From positions 62,001-126,000 of the forward strand of contig NZ_BMII01000010.1 in assembly GCF_014641855.1 (NCBI RefSeq): a stretch of 64,000 bases of DNA, read 5' to 3'. Of this stretch, positions 43,449 through 52,069 are shown one piece after another. This DNA comes from Shewanella inventionis. Lineage in GTDB: Bacteria; Pseudomonadota; Gammaproteobacteria; Enterobacterales; Shewanellaceae. Made by a program: the position numbers and the translations under genes. The notes beneath the pieces are model-generated. The model searched no databases and had not been told where the DNA came from. It was given only the letters and a program-made list of their open reading frames with translations. Positions within the stretch are counted from its first letter, which is position 1. Every line of letters starts with the position of its first letter.

Positions 43449-43476
43449 ACCACTAACTAAATTAGTGGTTTTTTTA
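43449..43476 (+). terminator. intrinsic terminator in the leader of the proline operon
   Basis: ACCACTAA-CTAAA-TTAGTGGT followed by TTTTTT, a perfect 8-bp stem ahead of the first gene (start 43537). No plus-strand gene lies upstream, so it is likely an attenuator. An alternative hairpin GTTAG-ACCA-CTAAC (43444-43457) overlaps its 5' arm and would exclude it. Confidence 0.7.
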
Positions 43477-43536
43477 TTGCTATTTTTTAACGATTTATTG
43501 CAAACACACCTAAATTTACACGCTCAGGAGGGCACA

Positions 43537-43713
43537 ATGTCAGCAGACATTCAGACGGAAGAAAATCTCATTACGCAAATTTGGCACAAAACAGTCTTAA
43601 AACTGAAAGATGCGACCGAATTACTGTGCTTATTTGCCATATTAAGTACCTATCTCTTTGTCATGTTGAAACCTAATGGGATTCAAAATAACAAAGCGTT
43701 AGAGGGCCAGTAG
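43537..43713 (+). CDS. small single-TM protein upstream of putP
   Basis: 58 residues: a hydrophilic N-terminus (MSADIQTEENLITQIWHKTV), one membrane helix (ATELLCLFAILSTYLFVML), then a short polar tail ending EGQ. Start ATG has a strong GGAGGG site. It ends 3 bases before putP, so it is translated with it. No known family comes to mind; a role assisting or regulating PutP is inferred only from position. Confidence 0.7.
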   Translation: MSADIQTEENLITQIWHKTVLKLKDATELLCLFAILSTYLFVMLKPNGIQNNKALEGQ

Positions 43714-43716
43714 TTC

Positions 43717-45213
43717 ATGCATTATTTAACCTATGTTTCATTAGCAATTTATTTTCTGGTCATGCTTGGCATTGGATTGTTTGCCTATAAACAGTCTACC
43801 AGTGATGTATCTGGATATATTCTTGGCGGCCGTAAGGTTAGCCCACAGGTTACAGCTCTTTCAGCTGGCGCCTCAGACATGAGTGGCTGGATGCTAATGG
43901 GCTTACCTGGTGCGATGTTTTTAGTGGGGTTTGAAACCATCTATATTGCACTTGGTTTATTAATTGGTGCACTGGTGAACTACCTTATTGTGGCACCTAA
44001 ACTAAGGGTATACACCGAAGTCGCAAACAACGCACTCACAATACCTGAGTTTTTTGCTAAACGTTTTCATGCACCTAATAGCAACGTTCGTATTATCGCC
44101 GCGGTGATTATTGTCATTTTCTTTACTTTATATACCTCAGCTGGTTTAGTGGCTGGCGGTAAATTATTTGTTTCAGCATTTGACTTAAATTATGAGCTTG
44201 GGCTAGCCGTGACGTTGGGCGTGGTTGTTTCATACACTTTACTCGGCGGCTTTTTGGCCGTGAGCCTGACAGACTTTGTTCAGGGCTGCATTATGTTTGT
44301 CGCGTTAGTTTTGGTGCCTGTAGTGGCTTACCAAGAATTTACCACAGCAGACAAAATGATGAACTTTGCCTATGAATCAATTCCGCATTTTTCTGAAGGC
44401 ATGCAAAACGTCACCCTTTTAGGATTAATTTCGAGTTTATCTTGGGGTTTAGGTTACTTTGGTCAGCCACACATTATTGTTCGTTTTATGGCGATCCGCT
44501 CTGTTTCAGACATCAAAATAGCACGTCGTATTGGCATGAGCTGGATGACAGTAACCATCGTTGGCGCACTGGCAACAGGCCTTGTCGGCATTGCTTACGC
44601 TAATAAGTTCGACATGAAATTAAGCGATCCTGAAACCATTTTTATCGTATTTTCAGAATTACTGTTCCACCCGATGATCAGCGGCTTTTTATTAGCAGCA
44701 ATTTTAGCAGCAATCATGAGCACCATTTCATCACAGCTATTGGTGTCTTCAAGCTCGCTAACCGAAGATATTTATCGCGTGATCTCAAAGAAAGAAGCCA
44801 CTGAACAAGAAATGGTGAAAATGGGCCGTTTCGGGGTTGCTGGCGTTGCAGTTGTGGCCAGTTTATTAGCGCTTGATCGCTCAAACAGCATTTTATCATT
44901 AGTGAGTAATGCTTGGGCAGGATTTGGCGCAGCGTTTGGTCCCTTAATCTTATTTAGTCTATACAAACACAACCTCACCCACAAAGCGGCCATGGCTGGT
45001 ATTGTCTCAGGTGCTGCTACAGTTCTATTTTGGATATATGCCCCTGTCCTTGCCGATGGCAAAGTATTATCGAGCATGATGTACGAAATGATCCCAGGCT
45101 TTATTGTCAGCAGTGTGGTGATTTGGGTCACGAGTGCTATTGATACTGAACCTTGCGAAAAAACAGTTGATACCTTCCACGAAGCCGGCCGCGTACTAGC
45201 TGAGCAGAAATAA
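43717..45213 (+). CDS. putP: sodium/proline symporter PutP
   Basis: 498 residues, sodium:solute symporter family with ~13 membrane segments. Signatures seen: SAGASDMSGWMLMGLPGA (sodium/substrate site), GLLIGALVNYLIVAPKLR, and GYFGQPHIIVRFMAI. It takes up proline with sodium. It is the second gene of an operon with the proline biosynthesis genes proB and proA, an unusual combination suggesting osmotic stress use. Confidence 0.93.
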   Translation: MHYLTYVSLAIYFLVMLGIGLFAYKQSTSDVSGYILGGRKVSPQVTALSAGASDMSGWMLMGLPGAMFLVGFETIYIALGLLIGALVNYLIVAPKLRVYTEVANNALTIPEFFAKRFHAPNSNVRIIAAVIIVIFFTLYTSAGLVAGGKLFVSAFDLNYELGLAVTLGVVVSYTLLGGFLAVSLTDFVQGCIMFVALVLVPVVAYQEFTTADKMMNFAYESIPHFSEGMQNVTLLGLISSLSWGLGYFGQPHIIVRFMAIRSVSDIKIARRIGMSWMTVTIVGALATGLVGIAYANKFDMKLSDPETIFIVFSELLFHPMISGFLLAAILAAIMSTISSQLLVSSSSLTEDIYRVISKKEATEQEMVKMGRFGVAGVAVVASLLALDRSNSILSLVSNAWAGFGAAFGPLILFSLYKHNLTHKAAMAGIVSGAATVLFWIYAPVLADGKVLSSMMYEMIPGFIVSSVVIWVTSAIDTEPCEKTVDTFHEAGRVLAEQK

Positions 45214-45226
45214 TCGAGAGAATATA

Positions 45227-46333
45227 ATGTCAACGTCACATTGGAAACGCATTGTCGTTAAAGTAGGCAGTGCACTTATTGCGCCTCATCAACAGGGGTG
45301 CAGCAGTCATTATCTATTGGGTATTGCACAATTTATTGCAAATTGCCGCGCTCAAGGTTGTCAGGTGGTACTCGTGTCATCGGGTTCGGTTGCAGCCGGG
45401 AAACACCGCTTTGCTGATGTAGAAGAGCTCAGTGTACCGCTGAAAAAGGCAATGGCTGCTGCAGGACAAGCTGACATGATGGCCACTTGGGACAAACTAT
45501 TTGATTTCCCATCGGCACAGCTACTAGTTACCCACGGCGATCTTCGGGATCGTGAACGTTATGTGAGTATTAAAGAAACCATTTTTACATTATTAGACCA
45601 TGGTTTACTGCCAATCATTAATGAAAATGATGCCGTTACAACTGACAAATTACGTGTCGGCGATAACGACAATTTATCTGCGATGGTTGCTGCGGCCTCT
45701 GATGCTGATGCACTTATTATTTGTTCTGATGTAAAAGGGTTATACACCAAAAACCCTAACTTGCATGACGATGCCAAGTTGATCAAACAGGTAACCGATA
45801 TCAACCCAGACATATTTGCAATGGCTGGCGGTGCAACCAGCAGCGTGGGTACTGGCGGCATGCGCACAAAAATACAAGCAGCAGAAAAAGCCATCTCACA
45901 CGGAATTGAAACCATGATTGTTGATGGTTTTGATGCAGATACGTTTAACCAACTGCTAAAAGGTCAAAACCCAGGAACCTTATTCACCCCGTATGACGAA
46001 CCAATGCAAGAACACTTACATTGGATGACGCATACCTCTCAAGTACAAGGTGAGTTAATCGTTGAAAACGATTTCAACGCAGACCTTGAAGAACAAGATA
46101 CGCAACTAACAAGTGACGATGTAGTCGCCGTTAAAGGTAACTTTTCCGTTGGAGATACTGTTTTAGTGCGCAAAGGCGATGGCACTAAATTGGCAAAAGC
46201 CAAATCAAATTACAGTAGTTGCTTACTTCATTTTATATCTGATCAAGATGACCGCGAGTTTGCAAATAATGCACAGCAAAAAACCGGGCCCTTGATTTCA
46301 GATAAAGACATCGCCATTTTGGAGCAAATATGA
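45227..46333 (+). CDS. proB: glutamate 5-kinase ProB
   Basis: 368 residues. The amino-acid-kinase domain (1-255) begins RIVVKVGSALIAPHQQGC and includes LLVTHGDL, PIINENDAV, GDNDNLSAMVA and GGMRTKIQAAEKA. The C-terminal PUA domain covers ~280-368 (DDVVAVKGNFSVGDTVLVRKGDG). It phosphorylates glutamate, the first step of proline synthesis. Starts 13 bases after putP and overlaps proA by 4 bases (ATGA), indicating translational coupling. Confidence 0.95.
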   Translation: MSTSHWKRIVVKVGSALIAPHQQGCSSHYLLGIAQFIANCRAQGCQVVLVSSGSVAAGKHRFADVEELSVPLKKAMAAAGQADMMATWDKLFDFPSAQLLVTHGDLRDRERYVSIKETIFTLLDHGLLPIINENDAVTTDKLRVGDNDNLSAMVAAASDADALIICSDVKGLYTKNPNLHDDAKLIKQVTDINPDIFAMAGGATSSVGTGGMRTKIQAAEKAISHGIETMIVDGFDADTFNQLLKGQNPGTLFTPYDEPMQEHLHWMTHTSQVQGELIVENDFNADLEEQDTQLTSDDVVAVKGNFSVGDTVLVRKGDGTKLAKAKSNYSSCLLHFISDQDDREFANNAQQKTGPLISDKDIAILEQI

Positions 46334-47577
46334 GTTTAATTAAGACGTTATCTCAAAACGCAGCCATTGCAGCGCAAACATTAGCAGTGGTAGATGAACA
46401 AGTGAAAAACACCATTTTGCTTGATATGGCAAAGGCGCTTCGCGCTCATAGTGATGAAATTATTAAAGCCAACTTACTTGATTTAGCCAATGCACAAAGC
46501 GCCAATATGGGCGCAGCAATGTTAGATCGCTTAACGTTAAACAATGAACGTATTGAATCGATGGCTGCAGGTATTGAAACCGTAGCATCACTGCCCGATC
46601 CAGTGGGTATTCAACGGGATTTAGGTGACAGACCCAATGGCTTAAGTATTCGTAAAATGCGCGTTCCACTTGGTGTGGTATGTATGATTTATGAAGCGCG
46701 CCCAAATGTCACTGCCGATGCCGGTGCCTTATGCTTTAAATCAGGTAATGCGGTCATTTTGCGTGGCGGTAAAGAAGCGCTGCACTCAAGTAAAATGATT
46801 GCCTCTATTTTGCAAAAAGTGCTCGAAGTATATCAGTTACCACCAGCGCTCATTACAGTGGTACCCGATCCTGATCGCGGCTTAATGATGGAGCTGATGC
46901 AGCAACGTGACTATATTGATGTCATTATTCCACGTGGCGGTGAAGGGTTAATTAACTTTGTCACCGACAACAGTAAGGTGCCAGTAATTCAACACTTTAA
47001 AGGTGTTTGTCATTTATACATAGACAAAGAAGCCGATCTTGATATTGCGCTATCACTGCTACTTAATGGCAAAACCCAACGAACAGGCGTATGCAATGCA
47101 CTCGAAGGTTTGATTGTGCATAAAGACATTGCAGGAGCATTTTTACCAAAAGCGGCCAACGCACTAGCAGAGCATAACGTGAGAATAAATGCCTGCCAGC
47201 AAGCAAAAGCGTATTTTGACACCTGCAATGTGATGGGCGATGACGATTTTGGTCAAGAGTACCTAGACCTTGAAATCGCCATTAAGCAAGTGGATGACTT
47301 TGACGGTGCGATTAATCATATCCGTCGTTTTGGTAGCCATCACACTGAAGTGATTTGTACTCAAAATGAATTGACTGCAGCACGCTTTCAACGCACTGTT
47401 GATGCCTCTGTAGTGATGGTGAATGCATCATCTCGCTTCTCTGATGGTAGCGAGCTAGGTCTTGGCGCTGAAATTGGTATTGCCACCAGCAAATTACATG
47501 CTTACGGCCCAATGGGGCTTGAGTCGCTCACTACTGAAAAGTATCTGGTGAGTGGTGTTGGCCAGGTGCGCGCATAA
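46330..47577 (+). CDS. proA: glutamate-5-semialdehyde dehydrogenase ProA
   Basis: 415 residues, gamma-glutamyl phosphate reductase. Family landmarks: VPLGVVCMIYEARPNVTADAG, KSGNAVILRGGKEA, catalytic Cys in TGVCNALEG, and FSDGSELGLGAEIGIATSK. Reduces glutamyl-5-phosphate to the semialdehyde, which cyclises to P5C. Overlaps proB and ends the operon at the terminator 47672-47701. Confidence 0.95.
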   Translation: MSLIKTLSQNAAIAAQTLAVVDEQVKNTILLDMAKALRAHSDEIIKANLLDLANAQSANMGAAMLDRLTLNNERIESMAAGIETVASLPDPVGIQRDLGDRPNGLSIRKMRVPLGVVCMIYEARPNVTADAGALCFKSGNAVILRGGKEALHSSKMIASILQKVLEVYQLPPALITVVPDPDRGLMMELMQQRDYIDVIIPRGGEGLINFVTDNSKVPVIQHFKGVCHLYIDKEADLDIALSLLLNGKTQRTGVCNALEGLIVHKDIAGAFLPKAANALAEHNVRINACQQAKAYFDTCNVMGDDDFGQEYLDLEIAIKQVDDFDGAINHIRRFGSHHTEVICTQNELTAARFQRTVDASVVMVNASSRFSDGSELGLGAEIGIATSKLHAYGPMGLESLTTEKYLVSGVGQVRA

Positions 47578-47635
47578 CCCTATTTAGCCAATGAACAAAA
47601 GCTGATTAATGCGAACCGGTGAAGGGGTGATAACC

Positions 47636-48166
47636 CTATAACAACTCTTTTTTAATCAGCTTTAATATAAAGGTCTCTCGTTCTATCGAGAGGCCTTTTT
47701 TGTTGCTATTTGCCATGGTGTCGAGGTTATGTTGAATCGCGGCATCAATATCCATCCAAACGGGCACCATGCCATTATTGATTTCATGGGCTTCAAATTG
47801 GGGCTCAGCGAGTTCGTCAGCAATATTGCATACATAGCAGTAAGACAGCATGTTTACCGACTCAAAGCCATCTCTGCGCCATGGGCGATACTCTTGATAT
47901 AAGCCAAACGGAATGATATCGCCCACCACTTGCGCGCCGGTTTCTTCTTGTAACTCGCGAATTAAGCCCTGCTCTATATGCTCACCATCATCAACACCGC
48001 CACCAGGCAATGAATAGTCATGATAGCGTTGGGTATACAACATCAATATCTCATTACCACGCAGCACAATCGCTCGCGCCGCTAAACGCGTTAGCATGGT
48101 CGCTTGAATATTTTCGATAAACTCTTGAGGCGTATCAGGATGATAACTAGTAGTTAAATGGCGCAT
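47636..48166 (-). CDS. NUDIX hydrolase
   Basis: 176 residues. NUDIX box GGGVDDGEHIEQGLIRELQE-ETGA (G-x5-E-x7-REUxEExGU) at residues ~55-78 after LTRLAARAIVLRGNEILML. Hydrolyses nucleoside diphosphates linked to other moieties; exact substrate unknown. The last ~20 residues are encoded by DNA that forms the opposite strand's proline-operon terminator. Start ATG at 48166. Confidence 0.88.
   Translation of the reverse strand: MRHLTTSYHPDTPQEFIENIQATMLTRLAARAIVLRGNEILMLYTQRYHDYSLPGGGVDDGEHIEQGLIRELQEETGAQVVGDIIPFGLYQEYRPWRRDGFESVNMLSYCYVCNIADELAEPQFEAHEINNGMVPVWMDIDAAIQHNLDTMANSNKKGLSIERETFILKLIKKELL
47672..47701 (+). terminator. terminator of proline operon inside the NUDIX gene
   Basis: GGTCTCTCG-TTCTAT-CGAGAGGCC then TTTTTTG, 95 bases after the proA stop. 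It lies inside the 3' end of the convergent NUDIX coding region, so the hairpin also encodes residues of that protein. Confidence 0.85.
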
Positions 48167-48476
48167 AGTATTTGAATTGAGACTTGGGGGGTTAAATCAA
48201 AAAACGCATCATACGTTGCTAGGCTCTGCGATTCAACAATCAGGCTTGTTGAACCCGAGATTGCTTCTCTTAAGTCTTAGTCGTCACAAGCCCAATGACA
48301 AAACTAATTGAAAGCAAGCGAATCCTGGGCGACCAAAAAAGCCCTATCGGTAAAACCGACTACCACACCATGGGCGCATGCTTTGACGTGCTTGCACTGA
48401 GCGAAGCGCAATAAGACTTCCCCCCGAAGCATAGCCGCCTAAGTAAATACAAATACTGTGGCGGCTATTTTAAGGT
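48167..48476. other. intergenic region
   Basis: About 310 bases without a gene. The right end forms a hairpin on the minus strand (AGCCGCCACAG ... AGGCGGCT, ~48428-48473) that likely terminates the symporter gene. Elsewhere there is GC-richer sequence resembling intergenic repeats, without a clear repeat partner in this window. Confidence 0.5.
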
Positions 48477-49691
48477 TTATTCGTGCTCAACCGCCTGATA
48501 ATACTTGCCATTAATCCGCTCAATAATTTGCGTTGCGGTTAAGTCATGTACCACATTTATCACTGTTGATGCGGCATCAGTAATTGCCCCTATCACCACT
48601 AAAATCGGGATCACCTCCATAGGTAGCCCTAATGTCGTCACAATAAAAATCTCACCTAAAAACGCCCCACCTGGCACGCCACCAATCACAAAGGCCGACA
48701 ACACCGAAATCAAAATGGTCAGCATAAATACGTCGGTAGTGAAATCGAGCCCTAATAACGAATAGATAAACACAATCTTTAACGCGGTAATTGCAGCGGC
48801 GCCACCTTTGTTTAAATTAACCAGTAACGGCAGGCTAATTTCAGCAATCTGCTCATTCAAGCCCATCTTTGCGGCACTGCGAATGGTCACAGGCAAAGTG
48901 GCTAAAGATGAACTGGTGCCCAAAGCGGTAACGGCAGGCTCAAGCATGTGCTGCCAAAATTGTTTAACTCCTTTTACCCCACCGCCAATCCAGGCATATA
49001 GCGTTGACCCCACGGTTAAATACAGCGCCATGGCAACAAAGAACAACCCCACAGCACGGGCAAAAGTGCCCATTAATTCTGTATCTTGGCTGGCCATGGT
49101 GGCAGCAAAATATGCCCCCAAGCCGATGGGGGCAACATACATTAAGATTGAAATGACTTTCATAATAACCGTATTCACGCTATCTAAAAGCCGACTGACT
49201 ACCTGGCCATCTTCACCAGATTGACCAATGGCAACACCGCCAATCACCGACATGATGATTAACGCTAAAATATTCGACTTAGACAACAGCCCAACAAAAT
49301 CATTGGTGGTTAATAAGCTCACAAAATCCATACTGCCTGATGCCGCATCGACCGTATTAGCCAAATCTAAGGTCACCCCCTGAGCCGGATCGTAAGCGAG
49401 CGCTAATAGCACGACGCCAACAGATGGCACAATCGCCATCACAATCGACACCGCCATAATCGACACTAATAAGGCACCTAACTTTTTTAAATCTGTCATA
49501 TGAGCAATCGACGACATCACGCTCACTGCCACTAATGGCACGATGATCATAAACAGCAAATTTAAAAATATTTGCCCAATGGGTTTGAGTTTAATCGCCC
49601 ACTCAGGAAACAAGCCTCCAAATAAGCCGCCAATTAACAGCGCACTTAATAAAATGATCGACGAGCGATAAGCACGCAAGCTACTGAACAT
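48477..49691 (-). CDS. dicarboxylate/amino acid:cation symporter (DAACS family)
   Basis: 404 residues with ~8 membrane helices and two re-entrant loops. Family signatures: GTSSSLATLPVTIRSA (serine-rich hairpin), NKGGAAAITALKIVFIY and GGVPGGAFLGE near HP2. Imports glutamate, aspartate, serine or C4-dicarboxylates with H+ or Na+; substrate not resolved. I start at 49691 (MFSSLRAYRS), with AGGAA at suitable spacing; an in-frame ATG is five codons upstream. Confidence 0.9.
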   Translation of the reverse strand: MFSSLRAYRSSIILLSALLIGGLFGGLFPEWAIKLKPIGQIFLNLLFMIIVPLVAVSVMSSIAHMTDLKKLGALLVSIMAVSIVMAIVPSVGVVLLALAYDPAQGVTLDLANTVDAASGSMDFVSLLTTNDFVGLLSKSNILALIIMSVIGGVAIGQSGEDGQVVSRLLDSVNTVIMKVISILMYVAPIGLGAYFAATMASQDTELMGTFARAVGLFFVAMALYLTVGSTLYAWIGGGVKGVKQFWQHMLEPAVTALGTSSSLATLPVTIRSAAKMGLNEQIAEISLPLLVNLNKGGAAAITALKIVFIYSLLGLDFTTDVFMLTILISVLSAFVIGGVPGGAFLGEIFIVTTLGLPMEVIPILVVIGAITDAASTVINVVHDLTATQIIERINGKYYQAVEHE

Positions 49692-49981
49692 ATGATTTCC
49701 TAACATCAGATAATTAAGCCCTACTCATTTAAGTTAAGGCATTCAACAACACCGTTGCTTTAAAATATGGCACACAACCCATGAGATACCAATCGAAATA
49801 AATTCATTCACTTAGCCGCCCATAAAAACCAAATAAAAAAACCAATGCTTGTCAGAAACATTGGTTTAATAAAAGCATGAACGAGTTAAGAGCTGAGTCA
49901 ATCTCGTTAAGTCGATCGACCTTTAGACCTTACATTCAAAATTGAAGCTTGCCTTGTTATCGAGCAAACCGCTGTTTATGC

Positions 49982-50527
49982 TTACTTCCAAGCAAATGGT
50001 TTAAATGCGTCATCTGTTGGAGTATGAGCAACATGGTTTGTGTAGTTACTGATCACTTTTTGTGACAGGCCTAAAATGATTTCTAACACTTGTTGCTGGC
50101 CGTAACCCGCGGCATAAAAGGCTTCAAGTTCAGCTGCCGAAATATTACCGCGGTTACGCACAATGCTTAATGTCGCATCGTGTAGCGCCTGTAATTTAGC
50201 ATTAGGCAAGGCGGTTTTGTTACGTAATGCTTGAGTGATAGCTGGGTCAACATTCATTGAATTGGCAATCGCAGTATGCGCAGGAACACAATAAGTACAT
50301 TCATGCTCAACGTTAATGGTTTGCCAAACTACAGTGAGTTCTTCTGCGTTAAATGACGACTCTGAAAAAGCCTGATGCAACTGTTGATAGGCCTTTAATG
50401 TGCTGGGTGATTGGGCTAATACGCCAAACAAATTAGGTACCATACCCATTTGTTTTTTAGCACCCTCAAGCATGGCTTTGCTTTCTTGCGGGGCGCTTTC
50501 TACGGTATGAATAGTAAATGAAGTCAT
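49982..50527 (-). CDS. carboxymuconolactone decarboxylase / AhpD-like protein
   Basis: 181 residues, all-helical CMD/AhpD fold. Redox-type motif ECTYCVPAHTAIA (CxxC plus downstream His) sits at ~80-92; N-terminal part SKAMLEGAKKQMGMVPNLFGVLAQSP is typical of the peroxidase-related subfamily. Likely thiol peroxidase-like or detoxifying enzyme. The start at 50527 has AGAGA at good spacing. Two copies of TGAACAATCG(T/C)TCA lie ~70-105 bases upstream, likely operators. Confidence 0.87.
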   Translation of the reverse strand: MTSFTIHTVESAPQESKAMLEGAKKQMGMVPNLFGVLAQSPSTLKAYQQLHQAFSESSFNAEELTVVWQTINVEHECTYCVPAHTAIANSMNVDPAITQALRNKTALPNAKLQALHDATLSIVRNRGNISAAELEAFYAAGYGQQQVLEIILGLSQKVISNYTNHVAHTPTDDAFKPFAWK

Positions 50528-50595
50528 CATGATCTCTCTTATCAAATATTAATTAAGCAACAACACTGTTGAATTGCGTTAACTATACAATAAAT

Positions 50596-50632
50596 TGAAC
50601 AATCGCTCAAATACATTCTGAACAATCGTTCA
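50596..50632. promoter_or_regulatory. twin palindromic operators upstream of AhpD-like gene
   Basis: TGAACAATCGCTCA (50596-50609) and TGAACAATCGTTCA (50619-50632), 23 bases apart, i.e. about two helical turns. The second is a perfect palindrome TGAAC-AATC-GTTCA. Probably bound by a TetR- or MarR-type regulator encoded elsewhere. Confidence 0.7.
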
Positions 50633-50790
50633 CATTTAAATGTACAACAAAGAAAGAATAAAAATTAAGCGATATACTTCAGTTAATTAAAACAAAAAAC
50701 ATTCAAATAGGATAAGTAAGGCTTAAGATATCGAACCCTGTATTACTGAGTTAATCTCCATCTTTACACTTCTTTAATTGAACAATTAAT

Positions 50791-50805
50791 TGAGATTAAT
50801 TATCA
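50791..50805 (+). promoter_or_regulatory. candidate Fur box
   Basis: TGAGATT-A-ATTATCA: the right half is a perfect Fur 7-mer and the left half has two mismatches (TGATAAT expected). It lies 83 bases before the PepSY protein start. Confidence 0.5.
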
Positions 50806-50887
50806 TTGCCGCCATTTCTATTTACTATCATCACAATATAAAAGCACAATAAAATCAGCTTTTTGTAATGTAATTTGAGCAAACAAC

Positions 50888-51982
50888 ATGAATATGGTTT
50901 CGGCACTAAAATGGATACATAACTGGGTCGGCTTTACTATTAGCATTACAATGTTAATTGTACTGACAACAGGGGTTTATTTAGGCAGCGTAGATTTATT
51001 AAAACGCACTGACAGTTTAGGGCAAACCTTTGTCCCGCTAACCCTAGAACAAAAAGCCGAAACGTTAGCAAGGGTGTTTGAGCGATACCCTGAAATGAGC
51101 ACGGTACGTTTTCCCACAGAATACACCCCTTATATTCAAGCCACTGCGCGCGGTAAAGCCATCGCATTAGACAGCGAGTTAAACGAGCTTGCTAGCCGCG
51201 CTTCATTCGACCTACCTTTTTATGAAACCGCCTTTTGGTTGCATCGTAATTTTTTAATCGACAACGGCGGTAAATACATCAATGCTTGGGCCTCTTTGGC
51301 TGGCGGTATTGTCACATTAATTGGGATTTATTTATGGTGGCGAGTGCGTAATGGCTTTCGCTTAAAACAAACATTTCCTAAAAACACTCGCTCAAGCAGT
51401 TTGCTTAAAAGCCACATTCAATTAGGGCTGTTTGTCTCAATACCGTTATTTATATTATGTGTTAGCGGCTTTTTAATTACTTACAACAGTTTATGGACTG
51501 GGGCGCTAAATCAAAAGCCTGTTGCTCAGTCGTTTGCGGTTAGCCAGGGCAATGATTGGTTAAGTCAGCTCACTAACGCCCAACAGGTGTGGCCAAACTC
51601 AGAATTAGTTTCAGTAAGCAAGCCACGCACTAAGCCAGGGAAAAAACCAACCGCGGCCCCTCAAGGCGAAAACCAAAAACCAAAGGCACAAATGTTTACG
51701 ATTCAATTTGATGAACATCCAGGCGTTTGGTTAAGAGAAGCCGACCGCATTAGCATCAACCATACTACGGGTGTTATCGAGTCGGCATTAAAACACAGCG
51801 ACAGACCATTATCGGGCAGGGTTGCCAGCTTTGTACGCCCACTTCACGATGGTCTGAACATGCCAGCCAGTTATGTGGCATTAATTACGCTTGTGTCATT
51901 GATTGGCACCGGCATTTTATCATTCAGCCTAGTGACATTTTGTCGCCGCACTTTTGGTGGTAAAACGAAAAAAACGGCTTAA
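50888..51982 (+). CDS. PepSY-associated TM protein (PiuB-like)
   Basis: 364 residues. TM segments near residues 8-32, 135-155, 180-200 and 330-350; PepSY-type domains lie in the loops. Landmarks: LKWIHNWVGFTISITMLIVLTTG, WASLAGGIVTLIGIYLWW, and GRVASFVRPLHDG. The family is linked to siderophore/iron uptake and ferric reduction at the inner membrane. A candidate Fur box (50791) upstream fits iron control. Start ATG 50888; no TonB receptor is adjacent here. Confidence 0.82.
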   Translation: MNMVSALKWIHNWVGFTISITMLIVLTTGVYLGSVDLLKRTDSLGQTFVPLTLEQKAETLARVFERYPEMSTVRFPTEYTPYIQATARGKAIALDSELNELASRASFDLPFYETAFWLHRNFLIDNGGKYINAWASLAGGIVTLIGIYLWWRVRNGFRLKQTFPKNTRSSSLLKSHIQLGLFVSIPLFILCVSGFLITYNSLWTGALNQKPVAQSFAVSQGNDWLSQLTNAQQVWPNSELVSVSKPRTKPGKKPTAAPQGENQKPKAQMFTIQFDEHPGVWLREADRISINHTTGVIESALKHSDRPLSGRVASFVRPLHDGLNMPASYVALITLVSLIGTGILSFSLVTFCRRTFGGKTKKTA

Positions 51983-52069
51983 CAGCAGTATCGCATCAAA
52001 TATATAGCACCCAATGCAGTGTGAAACAGTCGCACTGTATTGAGTATCGCTACCGCACATCATCTTCGT

